Of a DNA stretch of 43,223 bases, positions 23,920 to 33,604 are shown piece after piece. Source of the stretch: Syntrophaceae bacterium UBA5761 (GTDB lineage: Bacteria > Desulfobacterota > Syntrophia > Syntrophales > UBA4778); assembly GCA_002418885.1 (NCBI GenBank), contig DIEZ01000001.1, forward strand, positions 3,043 to 46,265. The letters are read 5' to 3'. The position numbers were made by a program, and so were the translations under genes. Each line of letters opens with the position of its first letter. The stretch's first letter is position 1. The notes beneath the pieces are model-generated. The model was not told where the DNA came from, made no database searches, and saw only the letters and a program-made list of their open reading frames with translations.

Positions 23920-24858
23920 ATGGACAACATATCCGATGCAACTCAACTTGCCGTAGACCTCAGGCGGCATATGTGGATGGCCGGCGTTGAGACGGAGTTG
24001 CGCAGACTCATCTGGCAGATCGCCGTAACGGGGAAGTACATCTCGGCCAAGATTCACGAGTCGAACCGCAAACTGGCGGGTTTCCGGAACATCTACGGAG
24101 AAGAGCAGCTTGCGTTGGACAGGAGCGCGGATGAGATCCTGCTCGCCCAGATGCGGTTTTCCGGTTTCGTCCGCGAATACGCCTCCGAAGAACGGGATTC
24201 CGTCATCCCTATTTCCGAGAACCACGGCAAGTACTACATAACCGCCGACCCCCTTGACGGATCTTCCCTGGTGGATACCAACCTGTCCATCGGAACGATC
24301 ATCGGGATACACGACGGCCCCATCCTGACAAGCGGCAGACAGACCCTTGTGGCGGCCATGTACATAACATACGGCCCTTTGATAACGATGGTCTATTCGG
24401 CGGGCAAAGGTACTCATGAGTTCGTCTTGAACCGGGAGGGAGAATACGTCCTTTCCGAGGAAAACATCGTGCTGGAAGAGAAGGGATCCATATACAGTCT
24501 GGGCGGGTTGAGAAGGGATTGGACCCCTGTTCACCTCAAGTACGTAGAATTACTCGAAAAAGAAGGTTACAAATTGCGTTACAGCGGCGGATTCGTACCC
24601 GACATCAACCAGATCCTCATCAAGAGGGGCGGTATTTTCTGTTACCCGGCCCTGCGGAACGCCCCGCAGGGGAAGCTACGCCTGATCTTCGAACTTCAAC
24701 CTATGGCCTTCATCATCGAGCAGGCCGGCGGGAAGGCCACGGACGGGTTGCGGGACATCCTCTCCATCCGGCCGGAAAACCTCGACCACAGGTCTCCCAT
24801 CTATACGGGGAGCCGTTACGAGGTGGAAAAGGCGAAGGAATTTCTGGAACAGGGCTAA
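23920..24858 (+). CDS. fbp: Fructose-1,6-bisphosphatase class 1
   Basis: A 312-residue enzyme hydrolysing fructose 1,6-bisphosphate to fructose 6-phosphate, the committed step of gluconeogenesis. The metal-binding motif is ITADPLDGSSLVDTNLSIGT, with a second acidic site upstream (GEEQLALDRSADEI). The substrate-binding LRYSGGFVPDINQIL and FELQPMAFIIEQAGGKATDG are conserved. Two close ATGs exist; the one at 23911 directly abuts GAGG, whereas the ATG at 23920 is nine bases from it and is preferred. Forty-nine bases later lies a class II aldolase in the same direction, so the two successive gluconeogenic steps are probably co-transcribed. This suits an organism growing on organic acids. Confidence 0.95.
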   Translation: MDNISDATQLAVDLRRHMWMAGVETELRRLIWQIAVTGKYISAKIHESNRKLAGFRNIYGEEQLALDRSADEILLAQMRFSGFVREYASEERDSVIPISENHGKYYITADPLDGSSLVDTNLSIGTIIGIHDGPILTSGRQTLVAAMYITYGPLITMVYSAGKGTHEFVLNREGEYVLSEENIVLEEKGSIYSLGGLRRDWTPVHLKYVELLEKEGYKLRYSGGFVPDINQILIKRGGIFCYPALRNAPQGKLRLIFELQPMAFIIEQAGGKATDGLRDILSIRPENLDHRSPIYTGSRYEVEKAKEFLEQG

Positions 24859-24907
24859 GAGATAGACAAAAAAGAAGCTCAAACAATAAGTTAAAGGGGC
24901 GGTTCCG

Positions 24908-26371
24908 ATGATCTACAACAGTTTAGCGAAATTGAACGACGGCATCCGGGGCATTCTCGAAATAAACGACAACCGGGTGGAAGTGTCCGACGGGGACAAA
25001 CTACGGCAGACCCTGATCGACGACCTTGTCTATTCCGCCGTTTTCAGCCCTTCGGTTGACGTCAGGGATGTCGCCCGCTGGCTTATACGCCGGACGGCAT
25101 CGACACTCGGCATCATCCCGGCTTCCATCCACAAACTTTACCGTGCCATGGGGAAAAACGAGGTCTCGGGATTCACCGTCCCCGCGATGAACCTGCGCGG
25201 CTTGACCTACGAATCGGCCCAGGCGGTATTCCGCGTCGCCCTGAAGGGCAAGGTAGGTCCTTTCATCTTCGAGATCGCCCGATCCGAGATCAGCTACACG
25301 GAGCAGCGGCCGGCCGAGTATGCCGCCGTCATCTCCGGCGCCGCCGTCAAAACGGGGTACCGGGGGCCCCTTTTCCTGCAGGGAGACCACTTTCAGGTGA
25401 GCGCCAAGAGGTTCGCCGTAGAGCCGGAGAAGGAAGTGGGCACCGTGAGCGCCCTGGTCGAGGAGGCAATCGAGGCCGGATTCTACAACATCGACATCGA
25501 TTCGTCGACCGTAGTGGACTTGAGCAAACCCACCATCAAAGAACAGCAGCACAACAACTTCAGGATCGCCGCGGATATGACGGCCCTGATCAGGCAACTG
25601 GAGCCGGACGGGATTACGGTTTCCGTGGGCGGTGAGATAGGAGAGGTCGGGGGAAAGAACAGCACCGTCGAAGAGCTGGAGGCATTCATGGAGGGTTACC
25701 TCGAAGAGCTCGCCAAAAAAGGAAAGGGCCTCGAGGGGATCAGCAAGATCAGCGTCCAGACCGGCACGTCCCACGGCGGCGTAGTCCTGCCCGACGGCAC
25801 GATTGCCCGGGTAAAGATAGACTTCGACACCCTTGAGCGTTTATCACGGGCGGCAAGGGAAAGATTCGGGCTGGCCGGGGCCGTCCAGCACGGTGCATCC
25901 ACCCTTCCCGACGAGGCGTTCGACAAGTTCCCGAAGACGGGGACGGCGGAGATCCACCTGGCGACGGGGTTCCAGAATATCATCTTCGACAGCCCCTTCT
26001 TCCCCGAAGCGCTGCGGAATAAAATCTATGATTACCTAAGAACGAAGCTCGCGGAGGAACGCAGCCCGAAGGACACGGAAGAGCAATTCATCTACAAGAC
26101 CCGCAAGAAGGCCTTCGGCCCCTTCAAGGAAGAGATGTGGAACCTCCCGCCTGCTCTCCTCCATGAAATAGGGAGAGAGCTGGAGACAAAGTTCGCCTTC
26201 CTCTTCGAGAAACTGAACGTCCTCAACACCCGGAATCAGGTGAGTAAGTACGTCACGGCGCCCGATGTCCCAGTGGCCGCACCAGCTGCCCTGAATGGTG
26301 GGAAGGCACCCGGCCCGGAGAGACGGACCGTCCCTCCCGCCGCGGCGGATCGGTACGATGAGGGGGAGTAA
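24908..26371 (+). CDS. fba: Class II fructose-bisphosphate aldolase
   Basis: A 487-residue TIM-barrel aldolase of the long class II type. Metal and catalytic positions are visible: LFLQGDHFQVSAKRF (His), NIDIDSSTVVDLSKP, VSVGGEIGEVGGKN (Glu), VQTGTSHGGVVLPDG (His) and AVQHGASTLPDEAF (His). The C-terminus has an extra Ala/Pro-rich tail (VAAPAALNGGKAPGPERR) of low complexity. It makes fructose 1,6-bisphosphate from triose phosphates, the substrate of the preceding fbp product. AGGGGC lies before the ATG. Related long aldolases include enzymes with tagatose- or unusual sugar specificity, but the neighbour fbp supports the glycolytic/gluconeogenic role. Confidence 0.88.
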   Translation: MIYNSLAKLNDGIRGILEINDNRVEVSDGDKLRQTLIDDLVYSAVFSPSVDVRDVARWLIRRTASTLGIIPASIHKLYRAMGKNEVSGFTVPAMNLRGLTYESAQAVFRVALKGKVGPFIFEIARSEISYTEQRPAEYAAVISGAAVKTGYRGPLFLQGDHFQVSAKRFAVEPEKEVGTVSALVEEAIEAGFYNIDIDSSTVVDLSKPTIKEQQHNNFRIAADMTALIRQLEPDGITVSVGGEIGEVGGKNSTVEELEAFMEGYLEELAKKGKGLEGISKISVQTGTSHGGVVLPDGTIARVKIDFDTLERLSRAARERFGLAGAVQHGASTLPDEAFDKFPKTGTAEIHLATGFQNIIFDSPFFPEALRNKIYDYLRTKLAEERSPKDTEEQFIYKTRKKAFGPFKEEMWNLPPALLHEIGRELETKFAFLFEKLNVLNTRNQVSKYVTAPDVPVAAPAALNGGKAPGPERRTVPPAAADRYDEGE

Positions 26372-26403
26372 GAAGAAGTCACACAGGAATGTGAGCTTCT
26401 TTT

Positions 26404-28311
26404 CTACCTTATCTGCGCTCCCGGTCTCGCCTTCCCGTCGAAGGTGAGGAGGGTGAGGCCGCTTTCGGCGTCCGTGGCCAGAAGCATACCCCGGGACTCG
26501 ATACCCATGAGCTTCGCCGGTTTGAGGTTCGCAACCACTGCAATCAACTTCCCAACCAGGTCTTCCGGCTTGTAATCGGCACCGACACCCGCGACGATCG
26601 TCCGCTCTTCTCCCATGTCGATTTTCATCTTGATGAGTTTTGTTGACTTCGGCACCCGCTCCGCCTCGACCACCTTAGCCACTCGCAGGTCGACCTTCTG
26701 GAATTCTTCGTAGCCGATCTCCGGCTTGACCGGCGCCATCGCCTCTTTTTTCTCTTCCACCTTTTCCTCCCTGACGAATTCTACGCGGGGAAACAGCGCC
26801 TCCGCCCTCGCCAATGTGCCGCCCGCGGGCAGACCACCCCATTTTTTGATGCTTTCATGGTTCTTGAGCACCCCGTCGCGCACGCCGACTTGAGCGAATA
26901 TCTTCTCTGCTGCATCGGGCATGAAAGGCGAGACGAGGACCGCAATCACCCTCAGGGACTCGAGGAGATTGTAGATGACCATCTCCAACCTTTCTCCGGC
27001 GGCTTTGTCCTTGGCGAGATTCCAGGGTTCCCGTTCCACGATGTACTTGTTCGTAAGGTTTATGAAACCCCAGATCTCGATGAGCGCCTTGTGGAACGCA
27101 AGCTCCCGGAAGGCGGCCTCCACCTGTTGGAAGAGGCCCTCAGCCCTCGATATGAGACCCTCGTCCTCCGGGGCCGGAGCACCGGGCCTGGGAACTTTCC
27201 CGTCCCTGCAATACTTGACCGCCATCGCCGTCACCCGGCTTACGAGATTGCCGAGGTCGTTGGCCAGGTCGGAATTTATCCGCGCAACCAGGCTTTCTTC
27301 ACCGAAGGTCGAGTCCAGGCCGAAGACCATGTCGCGGAGCAGGAAGTAACGGAAGGCGTCAAGGCCGTATTTATCCTTGAGGTCGAGGGGCCTTACGACG
27401 TTACCGAGGCTCTTCGACATCTTGCTCTGTTCGACGTTCCAGTAACCGTGGACGTTCAGGTGTCTGAAGGGCTCGATCCCTGCGGCCTTGAGCATGGTGG
27501 GCCAGTAGATGCCGTGGGGCTTGACGATGTCCTTGGCGATCAGGTGCTCCGCCCAGGGCCAGAAGGTCTTGAAATTTTCCCCGTCGGGGTAGCCGATCCC
27601 GGAGATGTAGTTGATCAGGGCGTCGAACCAGACATAAGTCACGTAGTCATCGTCGAAGGGGAGCGTGATGCCCCATTCGAGCCTCGATTTGGGCCGGGAG
27701 ATGCAGAGATCCTCCAGGGGTTCCCGCAGGAAGGCAAGTACCTCATTGCGGTAACGCTCGGGCCGGATGAAATCGGGCTTGCCCTTGATGTAGTCGATTA
27801 ACCAGTCCCGGTAGCGGCTCATCCTGAAAAAGTAGTTGCTTTCCTGACGGAATTCCGGTTCCACCTGGTGGTCGGGGCACTTTCCGTCGACGAGTTCCGT
27901 CTCCATGTAGAACCGCTCGCATCCGACGCAGTAATAGCCCTCATACTTCCCGAAATAGATGTCGCCGGCGTCGTAGACTTTTTTCAGGATCAACTGGACC
28001 GTCTTCACGTGGTTCTCGTCGGTCGTCCGGATGAAGTAATCGTTGGTGATCGCCAGCTGCGGCCAGAGTTCCCGGAACTGGGCGCTGACCATGTCCGCAT
28101 AGGCCTGGGGGGTGGTGTTTGCCTTTCTGGCCGCTTCTGCTATCTTGTCGCCGTGTTCATCCGTCCCCGTCATGAAGAACGTCCTGTAGCCCGAGAGGCG
28201 GTAAAATCTGGCCATGACATCGGCAACGATCGTCGTGTAAGCGTGACCGATATGGGGAGAGGCATTGACGTAATAAATCGGTGTAGTGACGTAAAAAATC
28301 TTATCTTCCAT
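26404..28311 (-). CDS. metG: Methionyl-tRNA synthetase
   Basis: A 635-residue class I aminoacyl-tRNA synthetase. HIGH is in NASPHIGHAYTT near residue 20, the zinc knuckle is CVGC...CPDH (near residues 128-148), and the KMSKS loop is in EQSKMSKSLGN near residue 297. An anticodon-binding helical domain follows, and the last 110 residues (YEEFQKVDLRVAKVVEAERV, IVAGVGADYKPEDLVGK) form the appended Trbp111-like tRNA-binding domain. Two in-frame ATGs lie six bases apart; AAAGG is one base before the first and seven before the second, so 28311 is chosen. It ends the block tmk-holB-ricT-metG, a common arrangement in bacteria. Confidence 0.97.
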   Translation of the reverse strand: MEDKIFYVTTPIYYVNASPHIGHAYTTIVADVMARFYRLSGYRTFFMTGTDEHGDKIAEAARKANTTPQAYADMVSAQFRELWPQLAITNDYFIRTTDENHVKTVQLILKKVYDAGDIYFGKYEGYYCVGCERFYMETELVDGKCPDHQVEPEFRQESNYFFRMSRYRDWLIDYIKGKPDFIRPERYRNEVLAFLREPLEDLCISRPKSRLEWGITLPFDDDYVTYVWFDALINYISGIGYPDGENFKTFWPWAEHLIAKDIVKPHGIYWPTMLKAAGIEPFRHLNVHGYWNVEQSKMSKSLGNVVRPLDLKDKYGLDAFRYFLLRDMVFGLDSTFGEESLVARINSDLANDLGNLVSRVTAMAVKYCRDGKVPRPGAPAPEDEGLISRAEGLFQQVEAAFRELAFHKALIEIWGFINLTNKYIVEREPWNLAKDKAAGERLEMVIYNLLESLRVIAVLVSPFMPDAAEKIFAQVGVRDGVLKNHESIKKWGGLPAGGTLARAEALFPRVEFVREEKVEEKKEAMAPVKPEIGYEEFQKVDLRVAKVVEAERVPKSTKLIKMKIDMGEERTIVAGVGADYKPEDLVGKLIAVVANLKPAKLMGIESRGMLLATDAESGLTLLTFDGKARPGAQIR

Positions 28312-28326
28312 GGCCATACCTTTCTC

Positions 28327-29148
28327 TTAGAGCGGATGCCGCGACGAATCTCCCTTCTGTAAGTCCTCGACCTTGACCTCGACTTCCTTGCCGTCTTCGA
28401 CCTTCACCGAAACGGTCCCCTTGACGAGGTTGTGTCTGACGACCTCGCCGCGTCCGGCAGGCGTGTCGATGCTCTTGCCCACCTTCGGGACCGACTTTTT
28501 CATGCTGACGTAAGCTTCGTGTTCAAAAGCAAGACAGCACATGAGCCTGCCGCAGAGACCCGATATCTTTTCGGGGTTGAGGAGCATATTCTGCTCTTTC
28601 GCCATCTTGACCGACACGGTGTCCAGGTTCTGCAGGAATCCGACGCAACAGAGCTCTCTGCCGCAAATGCCCACGCCGCCGAAGATCCTCGCCTCGTTCC
28701 TGACACCTATCTGCCGCAGCTCGATCCGCGTCTTGAACCGCTGGACAAGGTCCTTCACAAGCTCCCGGAAATCAACCCGGTTGTCCGCCGTGAAATAGAA
28801 TACGATCTTCGACCTGTCGAAGAGGCATTCCACTTCCACCAGTTTCATCGGCAGGTTTCTCTCCCGGATGCGTTCAAGGCAGAATGTCTTCGCCTCCTTC
28901 TCGACCTGTCTGTTTCTCTCTTCGATTCCCTGGTCCTCCGGCGAGACCCTGCGGATAACCTTCTTCAGGTCGGCAGGCAGACGCCCCCCCGGCACGGCCC
29001 TCACCGCCGTCACCACGTTTCCGACAACCGGACCGTTCTCCGTTTCGACTATGACCCTATCTCCCTTTTTCAGGAGAGGCTGGTCCGCCACATCGAATGT
29101 GTATACTTTCCCTTGTTTATTGAACCTTACACCGACAACGCTTTTCAT
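28327..29148 (-). CDS. ricT: PSP1 C-terminal domain protein, RicT (YaaT)-like
   Basis: A 273-residue protein starting MKSVVGVRFNKQGKVYTFDV. The PSP1 core covers residues 50-200 and has two cysteine clusters, GGVGICGRELCCVGF and GLCGRLMCCLAFEH, matching those of YaaT/RicT, which coordinates [4Fe-4S] clusters within the Ric complex that modulates RNase Y in Bacillus. Whether that role holds in a Gram-negative anaerobe is unknown. The last 60 residues are a KOW-like Val/Lys-rich segment (GRGEVVRHNLVKGTVSVKVE). It sits between holB and metG, its usual genomic position, with a 9-15 base gap to metG implying co-transcription. Confidence 0.9.
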   Translation of the reverse strand: MKSVVGVRFNKQGKVYTFDVADQPLLKKGDRVIVETENGPVVGNVVTAVRAVPGGRLPADLKKVIRRVSPEDQGIEERNRQVEKEAKTFCLERIRERNLPMKLVEVECLFDRSKIVFYFTADNRVDFRELVKDLVQRFKTRIELRQIGVRNEARIFGGVGICGRELCCVGFLQNLDTVSVKMAKEQNMLLNPEKISGLCGRLMCCLAFEHEAYVSMKKSVPKVGKSIDTPAGRGEVVRHNLVKGTVSVKVEDGKEVEVKVEDLQKGDSSRHPL

Positions 29149-29218
29149 CTTTTACCGTGATTGTTTCCGTGAGCCTTCGAGGCCGGCCCACGGGCGTCTA
29201 TTCACTACCTACCCCTAT

Positions 29219-30202
29219 TCATCCATCAGGATGGGCCAATTTAAACAGCAGGGTTTCCAATGTCAAATGTTTATTGGCATTACGCTCGACGGCGCGAGCG
29301 GCCCGGTTGACGGCCGTGACATTCTTCAGAACATCCGCTGTCGTGAGTTTTTCTGCGAAGGTCTTCACCGTCTCCAGATGGTTCCGATGAATCATGTTCT
29401 CTCCCCCACCCGTCTTGCTGTAAACCAACACATCCCTGTACCAGCTTCTCAGGATGTCGAGATTTTTAAGGATGGCTTCCCGATCCTTGCCCAGGACGCC
29501 GGCCGTCAAAAGCAGCCCCACGGGGTCGTCCTTACGGCACCGAGAGATGCCGGCGATCAACTGATCCCTTACCTGGAGCTCCGAATCCCTCTGCATCTCG
29601 ACAGCCCTCCCGATGCTTCCCCCCGCCGACGCCGCCAGTAAATCAGCCTCTTCCTCCCCAAGACCCATCTTCTCTCTGAGATAACCGGCGACTCCTTCGC
29701 GGGCGAGGGGACGGAAGCGAACCTTCTGACACCGGGAAACAATCGTTGCGGGAAGACGGTGGGGACGTGAGCTCAGGAGAATCAAGATGTTCGACGGAGA
29801 CGGTTCTTCCAGGGTTTTCAGGAGGGCGTTAGCCGCCGCGATGTTCATCGTCTCCGCGTCTACGAGGACAAATACCCTTTTTCTCCCCTCGAAAGGCCTG
29901 AATCTCATCTGGTTCCGGACTTCCCGGATCTCCTGTATCCGGATGAACTGACCCGCGGCCTTGAGAACCACCACGTCGGGATGATTCCGTTTTTCGATTT
30001 TCAAGCAGGAGATGCACCGGTCACAGGCGTCGAGCCGACCCTCGGTGCAATTCAGGGCCTTCGCAAAAACCTCCGCCGTCGTCCTCTTGCCCACACCCTT
30101 CATCCCGAAGAAGAGGTAGGCGTGGGCAAGGCGGTCTTTTTCTATGGCATTCCGAAGAAGGGTTATCTGCTCTTCCTGCCCCCGGACATCCTTGAAGGAC
30201 AT
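29219..30202 (-). CDS. holB: DNA polymerase III subunit delta'
   Basis: A 327-residue AAA+ clamp-loader subunit. Walker A is FGMKGVGKRTTAEV, a zinc module follows (LNCTEGRLDACDRCISCLKI), and the sensor region has NALLKTLEEPSPSNILIL and the SRC motif in IVSRCQKVRF. The C-terminal third is the helical collar domain. It loads the sliding clamp as part of the replicative polymerase. The start at 30202 (MSFKDVRGQ) has GAGG eight bases upstream and lies 8 bases after the tmk stop; an ATG four codons earlier is less likely. Confidence 0.93.
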   Translation of the reverse strand: MSFKDVRGQEEQITLLRNAIEKDRLAHAYLFFGMKGVGKRTTAEVFAKALNCTEGRLDACDRCISCLKIEKRNHPDVVVLKAAGQFIRIQEIREVRNQMRFRPFEGRKRVFVLVDAETMNIAAANALLKTLEEPSPSNILILLSSRPHRLPATIVSRCQKVRFRPLAREGVAGYLREKMGLGEEEADLLAASAGGSIGRAVEMQRDSELQVRDQLIAGISRCRKDDPVGLLLTAGVLGKDREAILKNLDILRSWYRDVLVYSKTGGGENMIHRNHLETVKTFAEKLTTADVLKNVTAVNRAARAVERNANKHLTLETLLFKLAHPDG

Positions 30203-30210
30203 GGTTCGCC

Positions 30211-30864
30211 TCAACCGTCATTTCGTGCATCGATGAGCTTTGTGAGACGGGAAGAAACCTCACGATGAACGGTCGGAACGTCTTTTCGCCCGTCGATCAC
30301 GAAAAACCTTTCCGGTTCCTCTCCGGCAAGAGTAAGATAACCTTCCCTGACCCGACGGTGAAACTCGACTTTCTCGCTCTCGAAACGGTCTCGCGCCGAT
30401 GCGTACCCCGTCTTTGAGCCCCGGTCCATGGCCCTTGCCAGCCCCGTTTCGACGGGGAGGTCGAAAAGAAATGTGAGACGGGGCCTCAGACGGCCGGCGG
30501 CAAAACCCGCCATCCCCCTGACGACGCCTCGGTCAAGGCCTCTGCCAAAGCATTGATAAGCCACCGTGGCGTCGGTAAAGCGGTCGCAGAGGACCCACAC
30601 ATCCCGGCTCAGGGCCGGCATTATCAACTCCTTGACATGCTGGGCCCTGTCGGAAAGAAAAAGAAAGAGTTCCGACTCGGCGCAGAGTTCGAAGTCGGAC
30701 CGGTTCAGGAGAAGCATCCTGAGTTCGGCACCGAGGGCGGTGCCGCCGGGTTCCTCCGTCACTATCACCGGGATGCCCTTCGCTTCCAGGAACTCTCCGG
30801 CCATCCGTATCTGGGTCGTCTTCCCGCAGCCCTCAATCCCCTCGAAAGTGATGAAACACCCCAT
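30211..30864 (-). CDS. tmk: Thymidylate kinase
   Basis: A 217-residue P-loop kinase converting dTMP to dTDP. Motifs: the P-loop FEGIEGCGKTTQIRM, the TEEPGGTALG loop, the DR motif in VLCDRFTDATVAYQCFGRGL, and the lid region LARAMDRGS. All are typical of bacterial Tmk. It is directly upstream of holB with the usual tmk-holB order. The leader (30865-30900) contains no obvious promoter; the terminator of the preceding ferredoxin gene lies just upstream. Confidence 0.95.
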   Translation of the reverse strand: MGCFITFEGIEGCGKTTQIRMAGEFLEAKGIPVIVTEEPGGTALGAELRMLLLNRSDFELCAESELFLFLSDRAQHVKELIMPALSRDVWVLCDRFTDATVAYQCFGRGLDRGVVRGMAGFAAGRLRPRLTFLFDLPVETGLARAMDRGSKTGYASARDRFESEKVEFHRRVREGYLTLAGEEPERFFVIDGRKDVPTVHREVSSRLTKLIDARNDG

Positions 30865-30902
30865 TATTCCGCCTTTTCAAATCTAAAAACCAACGCCGGC
30901 GG

Positions 30903-30954
30903 GGGAAAAAGACTGGGGAATCACCTGTTGAAAGGAGGTGACTCCCCAGTCTTT
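30903..30954 (-). terminator. Rho-independent terminator after the ferredoxin gene
   Basis: On the minus strand a long stem AAAGACTGGGGA...TCCCCAGTCTTT, extended by TCACCT/AGGTGA after one mismatch, closes a short loop (30954-30908) and runs into five T (30910-30906). It starts 15 bases after the ferredoxin stop. The stem is exceptionally strong and symmetric, so it could also stop transcription from the other direction. Confidence 0.8.
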
Positions 30955-30969
30955 CACGGCCATAGAAAA

Positions 30970-31188
<219 letters not shown>

Positions 31189-31191
31189 TCA

Positions 31192-31413
31192 CTACACGGA
31201 TACGACCGACTTGACTTCGGGGACCATCTTCTTTAGGTATTTCTCGATCCCCGCTTTCAACGTCATCTGGGACATCGGACAGCCGGCACAAGCCCCGACG
31301 AGACGTACCTTCACGATACCGTCTTCGCTGACGTCCACGAGCTGAACGTCTCCGCCGTCGGCCTGAAGACTCGGTCTCACATCGTCGATAGCTTTTTGAA
31401 CCTTTTCCTTCAT
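31192..31413 (-). CDS. NifU C-terminal-like Fe-S scaffold protein
   Basis: A 73-residue protein matching the NifU C-terminal (Nfu) domain alone: [20 protein letters not shown], then the cluster-binding [20 protein letters not shown]. The CxxC pair carries a [4Fe-4S] cluster transferred to target proteins. No IscU-like or Nfu N-terminal domain is present. GGGAGG precedes the ATG. Its direct neighbour is a ferredoxin, a reasonable client. Confidence 0.93.
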   Translation of the reverse strand: MKEKVQKAIDDVRPSLQADGGDVQLVDVSEDGIVKVRLVGACAGCPMSQMTLKAGIEKYLKKMVPEVKSVVSV

Positions 31414-31469
31414 GATTTTTCCTCCCTTGTCCTCTCCCCAAGAGGGGACCCGGACTGAATAAACGTTAC

Positions 31470-31475
31470 TTTATA
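31470..31475 (-). promoter_or_regulatory. Possible -10 box of the nifU-ferredoxin operon
   Basis: On the minus strand TATAAA lies 57 bases upstream of the Nfu start codon. The -35 seventeen bases upstream (TGGCGA) is weak. The 260-base gap 31414-31673 holds this site, the -10 site of the opposing hopanoid operon and no gene. Confidence 0.35.
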
Positions 31476-31595
31476 GCACATCTCGACACCTTTCGCCACC
31501 CTCTTCCAAAAAACCACAAGGTAATGTAAAGATTGCGGTGGATTAGACGTTGGGAGGGAGTGCGTCGCAGGGCCCAATTTTCCTTTCCGACAGCG

Positions 31596-31601
31596 TATAA
31601 T
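31596..31601 (+). promoter_or_regulatory. Consensus -10 box upstream of the hopanoid operon
   Basis: A perfect TATAAT lies 73 bases upstream of the shc start codon. No good -35 is seen at the correct distance, so an activator or an extended region may be needed. A ribosome site GGAGG lies 12 bases before the ATG. Confidence 0.45.
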
Positions 31602-31673
31602 CTATGGTATAAGAAAACTCTTACCTGAGACACAAGGGTAAATTTATCCATTCCACGGAGGTATTTTGGCCCG

Positions 31674-33593
31674 ATGGGAGAAGCAAAAGACACCAGCGCT
31701 GCAGACCTTTTCGAACACCGGATCGACACGGCGATCCGGAAGTGCCGCGAAGCCTTTCTTGCCCTCCAAAACCCGGAGGGCTACTGGTGCTTCGAGTTAG
31801 AGGCCGACTGCACCATTCCCGCCGAATACATCCTGATGATGCATTACATGGACGAGGTCGACGATGAACTGGAGGCCCGAATCGCTCGATACTTGCGGGA
31901 CCACCAGGCGGAGCACGGCGGATGGCCCCTCTTCACCGGCGGCGCCCTCGACGTGAGTTGTTCCGTCAAGGCATACTACGCACTGAAACTGGCCGGCGAC
32001 AGCCCCGATGCGCCTCACATGAGAAGGGCCCGCGAGGCCATCCTTGCCCGAGGTGGAGCTGCCCGCAGTAACATGTTCACCCGTATCGCCCTCGCGCTCT
32101 TCGGACAGGTCCCCTGGCGGGCCGTCCCCTTCATGCCGGTCGAGCTATTGCTCATGCCTCGCTGGTTCCCGTTCCACCTGAGCAAGGTCTCCTACTGGTC
32201 GAGAACGGTTGTGGTCCCGCTGCTCATCCTGTGCAGCCTCAAGCCTAAGGCGGCAAACCCGCGGAAAGTGGATGTCCGCGAGCTTTTCGCAACCCCGCCC
32301 GAAGAGGAAAAAAATTATTTCCATGCCCGTTCCCGACTCAACCTGCTCTTCTTCGGCCTGGATAAGATGGGCCGTCGGCTTGAGCCGTTGATCCCCGGCA
32401 GGATGCGAAAGGCCGCCCTGGACAAGGCCGAACGCTGGACCCTGGAGCGCCTCAACGGAACGGACGGCTTGGGCGCGATCTTCCCGGCGATGGTGAATGC
32501 CCATGAGGCCCTCGCCTGCCTGGGGTATGAGGCGGACCATCCCGCACAGCAGCTTACGAAACAGGCGCTGAAAAACCTGCTCGTCTCGAGAAAAGACGGC
32601 TCGGCTTACTGCCAGCCCTGCGTATCCCCTGTTTGGGACACGGCCTTTGCCTGCATCGTCCTACAGGAAGACGACGACCCTTCGTCTAAGCGCCCTGTCA
32701 GCCGCGCATTGGACTGGCTCAGAAGCAAGCAGCTTTCCGACCATCCCGGAGATTGGAGGGACAACCACCCGGGGATGCCGGGGGGCGGGTGGGCCTTCCA
32801 GTTCAACAATGCCTACTATCCGGACCTCGACGATACCGCGGTCGTGGCCTGGGCGATGCTCCGCAGCGGAGATGCCGAATACACTGAAGCAATCCGTATG
32901 GCGGCGGAATGGATCAGCGGTATGCAGTCACGAAACGGCGGCTTCGCCGCTTTCGACTCCGACAACACGCATTATTACCTGAACGAAATACCCTTTGCGG
33001 ACCATGGGGCACTCCTCGACCCGCCGACGAGCGATGTCAGCGCCCGTTGCGCGGGCCTATTGGCAATGACGGGGCGCAGGGGAGGAGTCCTGGAGAGATG
33101 TCTACAGTACCTTCGCCATGAGCAGGAACCGGACGGGTCATGGTTCGGCCGGTGGGGCACGAATTTCATATACGGCACCTGGTCGGTCCTGACCGCCCTG
33201 GAATTCGTGAACGACCCTGGTCTTCGGTTCCAAGCTCGACGGGCAGCCCGCTGGTTGAAGGGCAAACAAAGGCCGGACGGGAGCTGGGGCGAATGTTGCA
33301 GCACCTATTTCTTCCCGGAAAAGGCCGGCGAGGGACCGGTAGGAACTTCCTTCCAGACGGCATGGGCCATACTCGGCCTGATGGCGGCCGGTGATGCGGA
33401 TTCCCCCGAGGTCCGGAAGGGCGTCGAATACCTCATCAACACCCAAGGGAACGACGGCCTCTGGTACGACGATACATTCACGGCGCCCGGCTTCCCGAGA
33501 GTGTTCTACCTGAAATACCACGGGTATTCGGCCTATTTTCCCTATTGGGCCCTGTCCCGCTACCGGAACATGCAGAAGAAAAAGAAGGTCTAA
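31674..33593 (+). CDS. shc: Squalene-hopene cyclase
   Basis: A 639-residue monotopic membrane enzyme cyclising squalene to hopene or hopanol. The catalytic acid motif is DLDDTA (residues 384-389; middle Asp 386 is the usual proton donor). Several QW-type repeats are present (EGYWCFELEADCTIPAEYIL, GGWPLFTGG, GGFAAFDSDN, PDGSWFGRWGTNFIYGTW, PDGSWGECC, NDGLWYDD). The C-terminal KYHGYSAYFPYWALSRYR is the usual ending. The protein begins normally without a signal peptide. It opens a six-gene plus-strand run with hpnG, hpnA, hpnI, hpnK and hpnB and is the defining enzyme of hopanoid synthesis. Confidence 0.97.
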   Translation: MGEAKDTSAADLFEHRIDTAIRKCREAFLALQNPEGYWCFELEADCTIPAEYILMMHYMDEVDDELEARIARYLRDHQAEHGGWPLFTGGALDVSCSVKAYYALKLAGDSPDAPHMRRAREAILARGGAARSNMFTRIALALFGQVPWRAVPFMPVELLLMPRWFPFHLSKVSYWSRTVVVPLLILCSLKPKAANPRKVDVRELFATPPEEEKNYFHARSRLNLLFFGLDKMGRRLEPLIPGRMRKAALDKAERWTLERLNGTDGLGAIFPAMVNAHEALACLGYEADHPAQQLTKQALKNLLVSRKDGSAYCQPCVSPVWDTAFACIVLQEDDDPSSKRPVSRALDWLRSKQLSDHPGDWRDNHPGMPGGGWAFQFNNAYYPDLDDTAVVAWAMLRSGDAEYTEAIRMAAEWISGMQSRNGGFAAFDSDNTHYYLNEIPFADHGALLDPPTSDVSARCAGLLAMTGRRGGVLERCLQYLRHEQEPDGSWFGRWGTNFIYGTWSVLTALEFVNDPGLRFQARRAARWLKGKQRPDGSWGECCSTYFFPEKAGEGPVGTSFQTAWAILGLMAAGDADSPEVRKGVEYLINTQGNDGLWYDDTFTAPGFPRVFYLKYHGYSAYFPYWALSRYRNMQKKKKV

Positions 33594-33604
33594 GGTCTGC
33601 TGTG